A stretch of DNA of 64,000 bases from Owenia fusiformis (Eukaryota > Annelida > Polychaeta > Sabellida > Oweniidae), in NCBI GenBank assembly GCA_903813345.2, contig CAIIXF020000011.1, forward strand, positions 30,498,166-30,562,165, given 5' to 3'. The translations under genes and the position numbers were made by a program. This document shows, piece by piece, positions 21,240 through 34,551 of the stretch; position 1 is the first letter of the stretch, and each line of letters starts with the position of its first letter. The notes under the pieces are model-generated. The model was not told the origin of the DNA and made no database searches. It saw only the letters and a program-made list of their open reading frames with translations.

Positions 21240-22060
21240 TCATGCTCTGGTGTTCTCTTTAAGTAAAACACCAAGGTCAAGGACAAGTGTTTGAGATTTG
21301 TTCCAGTAGTCATTGTCCATCATCAGAAGTTCATTCTCTGGGCATTAAGAATCATACCTGATTTGATTGAAAGATGCCGCAGTTGAAGTTTTCAATTTCT
21401 AATCGAAAACTGAGATGACTAGGCTTCTGAGGATGTTATTCTTTTGTCATTTCGTCATTGTCACATTCATATGGAGCATGATTCAACCATGCAACCTATT
21501 TCCTGTATTGCCAACTTGAAGTTGACAGGCTGCAGACCTAGTTCTCTCAGCATGATGTTCAGAGAATAAACTTGGAAGCATCTAAAGCCTACTTCTACTG
21601 GAAGGTATCTTACCTTCCACCTGGCAGACTTCAGTCCAATTAAGATGTCAGTATTATCTTCTGTGTAATTGTGAACTTGGATTGAGAACTTAGATTGTCT
21701 TTCTAACTGGATAAAAAACTGGTTGTAATGGATCCCCTTGTTAACCTCTAGCTATTTGGTGTCAACCTATTTGAAATGACCCGCAGCACTTAATCATGCC
21801 ACCTGCAGTACTGACCGTTGCCAACTGATTATACCCGGGTATTAAGATATGATTGAGGGAACAATTGCATTTCAAAGCATGTATCAGATTCTTCTTTTCC
21901 TCAGGTCTTTAGGTTCAAAGGAGTTGGCATTGGGTCAGTTAGAGCTCTCAGGATACACTAAAGTTTAACTTGGTCTAATGTCCAGAGCTGATTCCTGATT
22001 CCCTTTGCGACCTTTACATTAGAACTCTCCTGATTTCAGGATCTAGTTCAAAGCGGTGAT
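21240..22060 (-). pseudogene. Decayed retroelement fragment with a PVEVG-type C-terminal region
   Basis: Reverse-strand translation around 21460-21640 gives a segment with YLPVEVG, LRELGL and IGCMVESCS. These match the same relic inside intron 1 of both SLC23 copies (30286-31150 and 54590-55440). I recognise the pattern from the C-terminal part of non-LTR retroelement proteins that carry a restriction-like endonuclease. Many stops; no function. Confidence 0.5.
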
Positions 22061-22094
22061 GGAGAGTACAATTGAGATGGTACAACCCACTATA

Positions 22095-22620
22095 TGGCCA
22101 TCTTGGATATCAAAATAAATATGTTATCCAACATAACTATAATTATTCATTTTGGCAGCCATTTTGGTAGCCATTCTGCATATCCAAATAAAAGAATCAT
22201 TTGATGACTTAGTTTAAGACATAATTAAAGTTTGTGACCATTGTAACCTACATGGTCTCAACTGTTCTTCGAGCTTACATTAATAGTAACATATTAATTT
22301 TGGCAGCCATCTTGGATGTCCACATCAAGTAATTTTTTGCAATTGATGACTCACATTTGAAAATTGTCTAAGTAACATCATTTACCAAGCAATTTTCATA
22401 AAATATTTCTTAAATGCATGACCCTTGGGGATTTGATGAAAAACTTTGGGATGTTGTATCGCTAATACTGATCAAAAATCAGTTTTATAAATGATAGAAT
22501 ATACAATTCTGAAATTCTACAATGCCTGGATTTATACATAATCCTTGGTTTAGAAACCAAACTTCGTGATTTTCTCTCTGTAAACCATCTTTGGAAGATT
22601 GTTATATTAGATATCTCAAA
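22095..22620. repeat. Dispersed repeat, inverted relative to 13021-13310
   Basis: Segments such as ttggcagccatcttggatgtcc and ctgttcttcgagcttac are reverse-complement matches to the 13-kb repeat. AT-rich; no gene. Confidence 0.55.
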
Positions 22621-22980
22621 CCATTTTTCCATATATGTAAATCCTTTTCACGTATCTACGTATAAATATTTTTGATGTAGGCAAACTAGAAATTAGAAAT
22701 AAAAACATTACATGTTATTTTCTGCATATTATATTCTTTGCTCTTTGGTTTGAGGTTTGGGGATTTTTAAAGAAACAGTACGTCCTTACAATTAATCCTG
22801 GTAGACAAATATTCTGAAATTGAGACTCTGATACTCCCTTCACATAATATAAAGCATACACAAGACGGGTACCCTTCATTCATGATCACAAGCACAATAC
22901 CCTCCCAAACAATTCAAGTGTCGACTTTGGTACAATGAATTTCCTATAAAAAAGAACTCGAAGGAACAATTTAAACTGTA

Positions 22981-24914
22981 ATATAGTCCAATCTAGTGGT
23001 CCCTTTGTTGAACCAAACATGTAAAAAGTATTGAATACAATACAATCTAGTGGTCCCTATGTTGAACCCTATGTCTATCATGTATAAAGTATCGAAAACA
23101 ATCTACTGGTCCCTTTGTTGAACCTAACATGTATAAAGTATCGAATACAATCTACTGGTCCCTTTGTTGAACCTAACATGTGTAAAGTATCGAACACAAT
23201 ACAATCACGTGGTCCCTTTGTTGAACCCTATGTCTATCATGTATAAAGTATCCAACACAATCTACTGGTCCCTTTGTTGAACCTAACATGTGTAAAGTAT
23301 CGAATACAATCTACTGGTCCCTTTGTTGAACCTAACATGTATAAAGTATCGAATACAATCTACTGGTCCCTTTGTTGAACCTAACATGTGTAAAGTATCG
23401 AACACAATACAATCACGTGGTCCCTTTGTTGAACCCTATGTCTATCATGTATAAAGTATCCAACACAATCTACTGGTCCCTTTGTTGAACCTAACATGTG
23501 TAAAGTATCGAATACAATCTACTGGTCCCTTTGTTGAACCTAACATGTATAAAGTATCGAATACAATCTACTGGTCCCTTTGTTGAACCTAACATGTGTA
23601 AAGTATCGAACACAATACAATCACGTGGTCCCTTTGTTGAACCCTATGTCTATCATGTATAAAGTATCCAACACAATCTACTGGTCCCTTTGTTGAACCT
23701 AACATGTATAAAGTATCGAATACAATCTACTGGTCCCTTTGTTGAACCTAACATGTGTAAAGTATCGAACACAATACAATCACGTGGTCCCTTTGTTGAA
23801 CCCTATGTCTATCATGTATAAAGTATCCAACACAATCTACTGGTCCCTTTGTTGAACCTAACATGTGTAAAGTATCGAACACAATACAATCACGTGGTCC
23901 CTTTGTTGAACCCTATGTCTATCATGTATAAAGTATCCAACACAATCTACTGGTCCCTTTGTTGAACCTAACATGTATAAAGTATCGAATACAATCTACT
24001 GGTCCCTTTGTTGAACCTAACATGTGTAAAGTATCGAACACAATACAATCACGTGGTCCCTTTGTTGAACCCTATGTCTATCATGTATAAAGTATCCAAC
24101 ACAATCTACTGGTCCCTTTGTTGAACCTAACATGTGTAAAGTATCGAATACAATCTACTGGTCCCTACGTTGAACCTATAATGTATAAAGTATTGAATAC
24201 AATCTAGTGGTCCCTATGTTGAACCAAACATGTATTAAGTATCGAACACACTCTATCAGTCCCTTATTGAACCTTGCATGTATAAAGTATAGAAAACAAT
24301 ACAATCTAGTGATCCTTATGTTGAAACTAACATATATAAAGTATCCAACACAATCTAATGGTCCCATTGTTGAACCTGACATGTATAAAATATCGAACAC
24401 AATACAATCACGTGGTCCCTACGTTGAACCTAACATGTATAAAGTATTAAATAAAAATCTAGTGGTCCATATGTTGAACCAAACATGTAATAAGTATCGA
24501 ACACACTCTATCGGTCTCTTATTGAACCTTGCATATATAAAGTATAGAAAACAATACAATCTCGTGGTCCCTATCTTGAACCTAACATGTATAAAGTATC
24601 GAGCACAATACAATCCAGTGGTCCTTTTGTTGAACCTAGCATGTATAAAATATCACACTATACAATCTAGTGGTCCCTATGTTGAACCTAATATGTATAA
24701 AAGTATCGAACACAATCTAGTGGTCCCTTTGTTGAACCTGACATGTATAAAGTGTCGAACAGAATGCAATTTAGTGGTATCTTTGTTGAAACTGACATGT
24801 ACATGTATATAGTATCGAACACAATATAATCTAGTGGTACCTAGGTTGAGCATAACCTGTATAAAGTATCGAACACAATACAATCTAGTGGTCCCTATTT
24901 TCAACGTGATATTT
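22981..24914. repeat. Minisatellite downstream of SLC23 gene A
   Basis: About 40 units of a roughly 49-bp repeat with core ggtccctttgttgaacc and catgtataaagtatcgaa. Between 23200 and 24060 a higher-order pattern marked by cacgtggtccc recurs at 23206, 23414, 23622, 23781, 23893 and 24050 (spacings 208, 208, 159, 111 and 157). The flanking units are more diverged. Long ORFs on both strands are artefacts of the repeat. Confidence 0.9.
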
Positions 24915-25196
24915 TTCAAATCACCCACACAACGATTTATGTATTGAAATCTTGGGGTTTTAAAATGCTGTCAGTAGTTGACACAAAGCTTTTTATCTAA
25001 ATAACTAATAACTAATCTAGCTCATTTTCCACCGCATGATTTCAATAGGCCTACACAAGAAGTTGTGGAGGCCATTTGGAAAATCAACCACACATTTATG
25101 GGGGTAACCTTGATCCACACGTGGCTACACTTAGGATAAAATGTTTAGTATTCCCACACTGCAGTATTTCTGTTTCATCTATCGTGGACAGAATCT

Positions 25197-28100
25197 CTAC
25201 GGGTTATTTACCAATCCCATTTCTTGTTCTGTATCATTCTGACTTCTTTTATCTCTTTTCCTGCGACATCTTTCAAATATTACAGATGGTTCGAATGATG
25301 GTAAAAATGGAACACAGGCGCACATTGAGGTACGCTTTAAGCAAGGTGTTATGAGTGGCAAATCGTATGTCTTGTTCTCACTTTCTGCTATGCTGTTGTT
25401 GCTTTCGTCTTTTTTGATATCATGATCTTGTCTCCAGGCAACAAGACCGCGTTCTTCTGGTGTACCTAATGAAGTAATAGAATACAGCATATGTCTTTTG
25501 AAACAAATAACTTCACACGGTCATTAAAGGGCCAATATATAGTTTTGATTCATAATGATGTGTGACTTAGTCCTACACAATCAATATACTTGGACAGCAA
25601 TCTTTTTTCTGAAATTGGCAAATGCTTTAAAACAAATCCTCATCTCGTAAGCAGCAAAATGACAACCTCACCTCTAGATTGGATAAACTACTTGCACTTT
25701 TCCAATTTTAAAAGACAACGAATTCAATTACATTAACATTATTTTCAAGCTTCAATAATTAAAGGAAATGAGGTTTATGTCCAAGTTTAATGAGTTTGTG
25801 AGTTAAAATCATTGTGATTTAAACATAAATGTATTCTAGGGTTATTTGGGATTAGAGTTAGAGATATAATCCCTTTAATACATCATGGGCGATTGTAAAT
25901 CACAATTGGAAAATCTATATCGAAAACATAAAATCATATTATCTTTAGGACATCCGTAAACCAGTACATTTTCAGGTATAACAAAACAATTTTATATATT
26001 TGGAATTAAGTTAACTATGGGAGACCTAATTATTGATTATACCAATGTGACCTTTAATATATATTTGCGTTAGAGTTTGGGAACCTACTTTTAAGCACTA
26101 ATGCCAACAATGAGGAACAAAGAATAACAACAAAAAACAGGAAAAAGAAATATCAACAAGCATAATCAGAAGTAATGAGGAAAACCCAAATAACTCAACA
26201 TATGATCTGATGCATGCTATGTAAGATGTATTCGAACAACGAGTACAAAAACATACCGTTATGATTGGAAAATTCTATATTTATATTTTTTATTTCATCT
26301 ATTTATTTATTTTCGTCTCACGACAGATTTGTGATAAAATGTACATTTTGAAATAGCATGATTTCTTAAACACTGTCATATATAAGAGAAGTACTGAGGA
26401 AACCCATGATTTATGGTACGCGATATGTTACTTACCGGGGACAGTGTTATCAAGTACAAATCCAAATGTCCCACCTACAAACATTGCTGTACCAAAGAAA
26501 ACATCGAGTAACTGATCAATCTCGGAACTTCCTGAAAAATCAAAATTTTAAGGACGTTTAATGAGATGTCATGCCAGTTCATCAAGCTTGTTTTTCGGAT
26601 TTTCAAATTCGGGACAGGCCTGTGTTAGACCGTAAAATGGTCAATCAAATCTACTACTGATTTAGATATTTTAGAAATAACACTAGCGTGTAGAGTGTTA
26701 CGTACCTACTTTACCCTGGCGTATGACGCAATCTGCCATCAATATTTTAACATATGTTTTACATTTTCAAGTCAAGCCATGCAAGGTGGATTTATCCAAA
26801 GGGATTGAAAATGACTTGACTTATAACATGTTTTTATTTTGGAGACAAATTGACTTGACTCACTCTTTTGTTTTAAACATGTACATGAATTCCGAAACTA
26901 CGCACCTGTTTTGATGACACCCGGATGTAACTTCATCCACGTGGCTGACATCAAGCCTCCAAAAAGACTTGTTCCAAGAATTACATGGTTCCTTGTTGAC
27001 CTCATATCAACATATCGAATACTTGATAAGCCGAGCGCCGTAAGGAGAGAAAATGAGACAAAGATTGACCCACCCAGCACAGGATCGGGGATACACGCCA
27101 TGACAGCACCAAATTTGCCAAACATTCCAGCCAGCAGGATTATGCCTCCAGCTAGTTGAAAAACTATTCTACTTCCAACCTATAACAACAGTGTCACGAT
27201 TTAAGAGTAGCCACATAAATTTTGCACATAACCTGCAAGGACAACAACACATTGGCGGACTAAAAGTCCCCGAGAACCTCAGGGAATCACTTTTCCAAAA
27301 GTAGGTTCAATTCTTTTCTCATCAATTTCCATGTCCGCTAAACTGAACACTTACTCTTGTTATTCCAATGGCACTGATATTGCCACTGTATGAAGTCGTT
27401 GCGTGGCAAACACCAACTGCGCCAGAAATGAGACTAGCGATGCCTTCTATAAGAATACCTCGATTAATGGCGTGCTGTGGCGGCGGAGGGATATCACAAA
27501 TTCTAGCTGCAGTGTTGTAGTCTGCAACCGACTCGACAATAGAACACAACACTGCTGCTAGGATACCAACAAACCCTCCGATGTTAAATGTAGGTCTTCC
27601 AAACTGTCCTAAGAAGAAATAAAACAAGGCGTTATGCTTGACATGACGAAATAACACCACGTAAAAATGAAACCATAAGCAAATGTCAAACATGATGAAG
27701 ACGACATTATTCATGATTTAATTCTTCTGTGTCATATGAAAATGACTCGCAGCTTGAAAGAAATGTTTTGTTTTCTCATTTAGTACTTGTGCTTTGATAT
27801 TTCCGCTTACCAGGATATGGAAAAAAGAACCAAGAAGCCTCTTTGATGGACTGTACCCTTGCATCCGTCCTTGCATTGTATGTAGGACTGTTAGGGTCAT
27901 CGGGGAACACGTTAGTAACTGTGAGGATTCCACAAAATCCCCAAGCAATACTAATGCCAAGGATATACTGCGAGAAAATGTAATATTTGTAGCCTATAGG
28001 TCTAAGCAACTTCAACACGTTCAAAAGTAATGTGAATGCTTGAATTGTGTTGCTTTTCTTTTCATGTTAGACAGGGACATAATGATTTGAAGATTGGCCA

Positions 28101-31100
28101 CCAAGAATTTAGCATTGGTATAAAGATTAGGAGAGGATTGGCCATGAAACTGTGTGGAGCGAGCACGAAGAAGGGGAAGATTGGAGGGAGAATTTAAAAG
28201 TGCCAAGGGAACAAAATTAAGTGGAAGATTGACAAAGAATATGCAGGACGACATCATGTTGGATTCGATTTTCAAACAATATATATGGACGCTATTTGAA
28301 CAAATGTGAGAAAACAATTTGAAGATCAGTGATTCCTATGAAAATTTTTATGAATGGCGTGATTGAACTTACAGCTATGAGACTAAACAGAGTGAATCTT
28401 GAGGTTGTACACCCTTCTTTCCTATTGTAGGAGGGCACTGGTACTTTCACGCGACCAAGGTACACGGCAAATAGAAGAATAAGTGCAGCAGTCCTGCGGA
28501 AAGAAGGATACAGGGCATCATATTTTTATGTACATACATATGTAGGCCTATACTTACTCTTTAAAGAAGCATTGTATCATGGGCATTCTATTGAAAGCCC
28601 GTGATTGTATTCAGTTTTTTCAAAACGATTCTGCATTTACTAAACCATTCCAAATTTTAACGTATTCCATCTTTTGGTAGGTAAGGAAAAATCAGATTCT
28701 GAAACTGACTTGTTCCGATGTGAAATAAAACTTGGTGCGGGGGTGCGTATGATCATGATATGTAATGAATTACTGGACTCAGCTTTATTGGACCGTCACA
28801 GAGTGTACTTACAGAAAGGCGATGCCCCATTGAGATTGGCTGTTAAGATATGCCGCATCTGTCAATGACAAACCAACCAGAGCGATGACCGGTGTTATTG
28901 TTAAAGGTCCAACAAACTTCAGTATTAATCCTAGAATCCCACTTGCTCCTATCGCCATATGAACAAGAGACGCCATCATTAAACATCCTGAAATCTGAGA
29001 TGAAAGTTCATTTAGTTCTTTAGTGTGGACCACTGTTCACAATGCAATATGCGAAAACACATCTGAGCATTATTCGATTTGAATCGTTCTATTAAGTATC
29101 CTTATTAAAATTACAGATTCAACACAAATGTGGCAAATGACATCGAAACTGCATTTACCTCGGATGCTCTTAGCTTCCACATCTCTGGATTATAAGGCTG
29201 CGATGCATTTCCCACAATTGTCATGTTCAAAGAATCTAAAATGAAAAATGAATAAACGAGAAACGAGACGTGACATTTTATATATTTACAATTACAGCTG
29301 TAGCTGTTAGTCCTGATAAAAGAAATACAAAACAGATCAAATGGTATAGAGATATCTTTGCGGACCAATATATCCCAATTATGGACGGAACGGTGGCTGA
29401 GTATTGGATAAGACAGACCAGTTATTGGACCATTCAAAACATGTTTAGTATCCGCGAACAGTAATCCAACAGTAACTCCCACGCCTCGACCACCTACATG
29501 CGACTTACTTGTGCCCGTACTATTGACAGCAAGCGAGATGTGATCTAAGGGTTTGCATCTCAATTTTTCCAGCGCCATGATGGCCGCTATGGCTGGGAAG
29601 AATGAGCTGGAGCCACCTTGGATTATTGGTAACCTACAACAGAAAATATACAATACACACTATTTTGTGGATATTTGACGATAAAATTGCAATGGTTTCA
29701 ATTTCTGACATTTATCATTTTATAATTTACTGTCCTTTTATAGGTATAATTTCTATGTTCAATATCGTTCAGTTTGTTGTTATTATAGCAGGCGATTCCT
29801 TTTACGAAAACCATAATGTTTAACACTAAAATACCTGACTCCAAAGGTACATTGGATGATTGTAGCTAATCCCGCCATACAAAGAGATGTGGAGACGATT
29901 TGTGATCTCGCATCAACGTTATCCGAGGCACAAATCATACTGACGATTATTAAAGGCTGAATGATACATCCCGACATCGATAAGATAGCTTGCTGTAATG
30001 ATTGCATTCAAGGTTGTTAAATTGAACAGAGAGGAGGGAGTCTGGTAAACATTCTTCAAAATATGCCATTTGCTTGATGATGGTTTTATTGATGTTTACT
30101 CGGATGTTTGATGAAGGCAAGCTGTATACCGTGCTTTCCTTCGATGTGGAGAATTTACTGTTGACAACCGAAGCGTTGACAATGGCCCAAACATGTTTGT
30201 GAAATTGAACTATGAAACAAGATATTCTTGGGAAATAGTGTTTATTGCGGTAGTCCCTTTCCTTACCATAACTAGTATCGTATAACTAGTATAAGAATCT
30301 TGGGTAAGATAATTCATGATAGGACATGTCGTAACTTTGTATTCCAGAGTCTGTATGACTTGCCCTCCATTGTCGTGGAAGGACAGGATGACATTCGCTT
30401 CTTGATGATGTCCACTTGTCATTCTTTCGAAGCCACGCCCATCTGGAGCATGATTCAGCCATACAGCCTATCTCTTTAATCACCTTTTTGAGGGTTGCAG
30501 CCAGTAAACCCAGCTCCCTAAACACGGTACGCAGAAAACAATCTACCTCTACTGGGAAGTGTTTCGCTTTCAACCCTTTACAACACATCAAACTTGATAC
30601 TTGGCAATTTTCAGTTCATGTGAGATATCCATTCTTGAGGAATGGTGAGTTCCACTAAGACAGGGGATTCATACTCCTTGAAAGCAGTACCAAGTCAGGT
30701 CGCTGAGGTGTTGTCACCATGTTCTGTGGGAAAACTAGTTTCTTCCTTATATCGACCCGGAGCTCATAGTCAGAAGCCTGAGAAAGAATGGAGAGGCGTA
30801 ATTGTGGTCTTGAATTTTGGAACTGGATAAAAACTGATCTTGGGGGATCTCTTTGAATGTTTGCTCCCAACCCTTTGATGACAGTCTGTCAATTTTGCCT
30901 TCCAGCACTTTATCCTGTCTGCATCAGTAGCGACCTTCGCCAAGTGCCTACACTGTAGGTTCAACCACTTAAGATGTGGTTGAGAGAGCAATGGGCGGCT
31001 TTGGATTGGAAGCAGTCTTTAGAAGACCTAAGAGTCTCAATAGCTTTAACTTTGGAGACTTGAATTTTTCTTTGATATATGACATTGGAAGTTGCAGCTT

Positions 31101-31371
31101 GGAAGAATAGAGGTTAATGGCCCTGAAAGTAGGTGGAACTTCTAAAGTTTTACAAAAGGTGTTACGCTAGCTGGAAAAAATAACATACCTGTAATGCTGC
31201 GAGTATAGTAAATCCGATCTCTGGAGTATCTTCCACATTATATAAAAGTCTGTACATATTGAGATCCTCATCCGTTGTTTTAACAATAATGTCTTCATGA
31301 TCATGTTCCTTTCGCGTTGCCCCTTGCCCGTTTTCCATGGGAGATTCCGATTTATCTTTAGTCTTCTCCAT
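25197..31371 (-). CDS. SLC23A: SLC23-family nucleobase/ascorbate transporter, copy A (11 exons)
   Basis: Exons: 31371-31189, 29992-29835, 29633-29509, 29235-29159, 28994-28813, 28493-28373, 27967-27811, 27608-27355, 27179-26906, 26531-26436, 25465-25197. All borders are GT-AG. The sum is 1896 bp, 631 aa plus stop, close to the usual 600-650. It is a polytopic membrane carrier of the NAT fold (14 membrane spans, UraA-like) for purines/pyrimidines or ascorbate with cations. Seen: EDTPEIGF before span 1, CTFGVRLPIIQ, two N-glycosylation sites (NMT, NAS) in the span 3-4 loop, GPLTITP, E360 in [25 protein letters not shown] and GTPEERG. Odd: the conserved QH of span 1 is Gln61-Gln62, and the NAT signature reads [10 protein letters not shown] (410-419) instead of P/Q/E-N-x-G. 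The start is the only ATG upstream of the conserved region in exon 1. Intron 1 holds a retroelement relic. Confidence 0.93.
30286..31150 (-). pseudogene. Retroelement endonuclease-region relic in SLC23 intron 1 (copy A)
   Basis: Reverse-strand translation shows [10 protein letters not shown], then [11 protein letters not shown], then HFPVEVDC...FRELGLL...[14 protein letters not shown], broken by stops and frame changes. The order (RPD, E-L-T, PVEV) fits the C-terminal restriction-like nuclease region of non-LTR retroelements. It is not an exon of the transporter. Confidence 0.5.
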
Positions 31372-32779
31372 TTTAATATAACTCAGAGAGTCTAAAGATC
31401 ACTTAACATCTTTATTTACGATGTTTTGAACATAACTCTAGATATAGGCCAAGATATATAGAGGACAGTGAGTTGATACAATTAACAAGGCACTTATCCT
31501 CTGCTCTGTTATTTAGATAAAAAAAATTTGTACGTATCAGTAGAAGGTAATCTGTTGGTATATATAATACCTACTAAAACTGATAACAGGCCATTTACAT
31601 GTATTCTTGTTTGCTCATACATAGGTATCGAATGATAAATTTCTTTCTAATCGACAATATTGGTTTTCTTTGTGTGGCATCAGTTGAACTTATAGAATCA
31701 TCGGAACTATTGTTTTACTTTTCATAGAGCGTTATATACTTCTTAATACAAAAACTGTTGGTTCTATTTAGATCAAGAGTGATGCGAGAAGAATCTAGTT
31801 TAATAGATTATACAAAAGCACACCATGTGAGCGAAAAGTTACTAATTATTTGAATTCTCCGAAATAAGTATGGCACAGCTAATTCTAACCAATACGCAGT
31901 ATGTGTTTTGTTTGTTTATTTGTTTAGGGAGGACATGGTGAGATTTTGCAATAAAGGCAGAATGAAATCTAACGAGCAAGGTCCATAAAAATTGTTTTAA
32001 TTTTACAATATGTTGAACTCTCAAACCTCTCTGTTAGGTCTTGAAGGAGGATCTGACCTCCCTTTGGAAGTTTGCTATTTGCAAAGTTGAAAAAATCAAA
32101 TCAAGGGGAAAAATCATAATTTTTCAATAATTCTTTTTTTGTCAGGTTATTATATTTTTTAATTTTTTTGGATGGTGACTTCAAAAAGAAAATAATTGAC
32201 AAAAAACAAAATAAAAGTGTAACCATATGACATCATAACTTATATAGACATACGTCATAGGGAAATATAGTGTTACTTTATTAATCACATGACTGGAAAC
32301 ACACGTTACCATGACAAACATTTTTGAAGTTCTCAAAAGACAAATTGAAACAGGAGGAAACATTCAGGCTGAAGATTGGTTGCTGTTTTCGTCAGACGTA
32401 AAACATTGATAATTATGACAATTCAAAATATTTGGAAAATACAGAGACATAACAAAATTGACAAGCAAGTCAAGATTAATAAATGGAAACAAAACGTGTC
32501 AACGGTTCTTTCTAGTTATTTCTAATAAAAAACATCATACTACATCAAGAGCATTACTGTTCAATATCACTGTAAGTGTTTGTAGGCACCGCGGATAAAG
32601 TTTAGAATATTTGATAATGTATGGCTTTGTATTCAGATAATGATTGAAGAAACGATAATCTGTAGTTGTGTTTCGGGCTGAAGATCGCACGGAGTGTGAT
32701 CTGGAACATAGGTAAGGTACAACATGTATGCCATTTCTCAGTTTAAGGCTCTACATCTGTTAATGTGCATTTATGAAAC

Positions 32780-34490
32780 ACACGGTGGGAAGGCTCCTAT
32801 TTAATTTCCTTCAAACCTTTTTTGTTGATTTTGTTGATTTGTTAATTTAACTGCTCCATAGAAGCATAATTTGGCGCAGAACTATGGCGTCATAAACGAT
32901 GCAACACACCGTCACAAGTCAACAATGGCTGTTACGTCATTAATCACGTGGCTAGAAACATATGTTTCCACAATAAACATTGGACTTCATGAAAGACAAA
33001 TTAAAAAACAACAAATAAATTCCATGACAGCCCAACAGCTTTACAAACATTACCTTTCTGCAATCTATAATAAGGTAAGATAGTAGTTAAGTAAAAGCTG
33101 GTAAAACTGTTGTATTTATATAATCACAAAATGTATCAAAATCAAAATTATTCCTATGTACAGCCTTGGAATAAATAAGTATTCCCGGGTATAGCCTAAT
33201 AGTTATAAGCTTAATAATAATTAGGCCTAATCTGGAAATACTAAACCAAGGCCTAATCCATCACAGCGTTTGATCAAGGACTTCAAGAAATGGATTGGAA
33301 ACTCCCATTGATGCATAAAATCACGGACCTGATAAAATTCACAGATACCGTCATTTTCTGAATTAATTCCAAACCCAATTCGCGTCATCCACTTGCTAAA
33401 AACTAACCCATGAAACACAACATGGCTCGGAACAACTCTCATTGAATAAAAAACGATGTCCTACCCAAATTAGTTGGGATAAGTTATGTTTACAGCATTT
33501 GGGCTCCAATTTTCAAATGATTAGCCTCGGCATCTAGGAAAGAACAGCAAACGTCTGAGTACCAAATCAGGAAGCCACCGCAGATATGCGATACCACAAT
33601 GCATCGAATCACGCCTCTGGGCGCATTCATTGGAGAGGTTAAGCTAACGATGTTTTTCACAACGTAACCGTGAACGCAAAGTACAAAAATTAACAAAGGA
33701 ATGTATCGAGCGCTCATAGTTTTATGCGCGCTTAGTCTACTTCAGATACTCTTTCAGCTTCAGAGTTTCGGGTTTAGAACGGGAGATTTTGAAATTTGAC
33801 GTTGGGTCAACGGGAACCATTTTACTCGTGTCTATTGAACACTATGCTGTCAATTTTGATTTCGATGCACAGTTGAATTCTTGCTGAACACGATGATGTA
33901 TGTCATGCATGATTTAGGGCCAAAAATCTTACGAAACGAGCTCGTTTAAAATATGTATTAGAAAACCAGCTATAAAACCGCATCAATGACATACTATAGA
34001 ATCATTACACGCTATGGTGTAGTCTAAACAAACACTGGATTTGAACGGCTATTTATATGAGAAGGCTACATGAATTTGTATATGGCACTGCAACTTGTTT
34101 CTAGATATCTTAGTTTACAGCAGTGACGTCACATCTAGCCAGAGTGCTTATCTGCATTAGAAGCTGACTGCCTAGCAGTGCTTACAGCTTATCACAAATA
34201 ACAGGCTAGCCTTAGCCTACTTATCTGTTATGTCCTCAAAATAAACAACCACACTGCTATGCCAGTTAAAAGGTGCTTAGAATTACCAAATATGATCACA
34301 TATTTCAATTTTTTTTAAAAACGGCACGTTAAAACTTTCTGAAAACTTCAAAACTATTAGCAAAATATGTGTGCTATCTGAAAAGATAAAAATCTCAGGG
34401 GCCATATCTTTAGTTTTCATGCATTATTAGTTTAAATCAACCTCTATCCATGCAATTGTATATATTGATGTGTGTGTTGTTAGTGGTAAG
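32780..34490. other. Unique flank right of duplication copy A, with an exon-like ORF
   Basis: 32871-33083 (plus) is open for 70 codons. An internal ATG at 32925 leads to an AAG|GTAAGA donor at 33074/33075. Its ITWLET...NI...RQI stretch recurs in broken form at 32281-32340 and 8081-8140, so it may be one exon of an old local repeat or TE. Patches at 33487-33560 resemble 9425-9500. No complete gene is seen. Confidence 0.3.
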
Positions 34491-34551
34491 AAGAAATGAA
34501 GTGTTTGTTTCAGCTGTATTGTGTGTTTGAGTTAAACAATACTTACATATT

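Larger units (their letters stand above)
22656..32779. repeat. Segmental duplication, copy A
   Basis: Collinear with 47339-62194 from ctacgtataaatattttt to tgtgcatttatgaaaca, with nucleotide identity clearly above 95% outside insertions. It contains the minisatellite, SLC23 gene A and the gene's upstream region. It lacks three insertions found in copy B and so preserves their empty sites (30312-30320, 32289-32293 and 32449-32451). Confidence 0.93.

Noticed and set aside
23041-24170. CRISPR-like look of regular repeats
   Set aside because: Eukaryotic DNA, no constant spacers, and the whole 49-bp unit repeats; it is a minisatellite.
24207-24812. 201-codon ORF in the minisatellite (and 48046-48588)
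   Set aside because: The frame stays open only because the repeat unit is near a multiple of three with no stop; the protein is a repeat artefact and open on both strands.
26911-27159. Plus-strand ORFs opposite SLC23 exons (also 27794-28030, 50731-50979, 51604-51834)
   Set aside because: Antisense to well-supported transporter exons.
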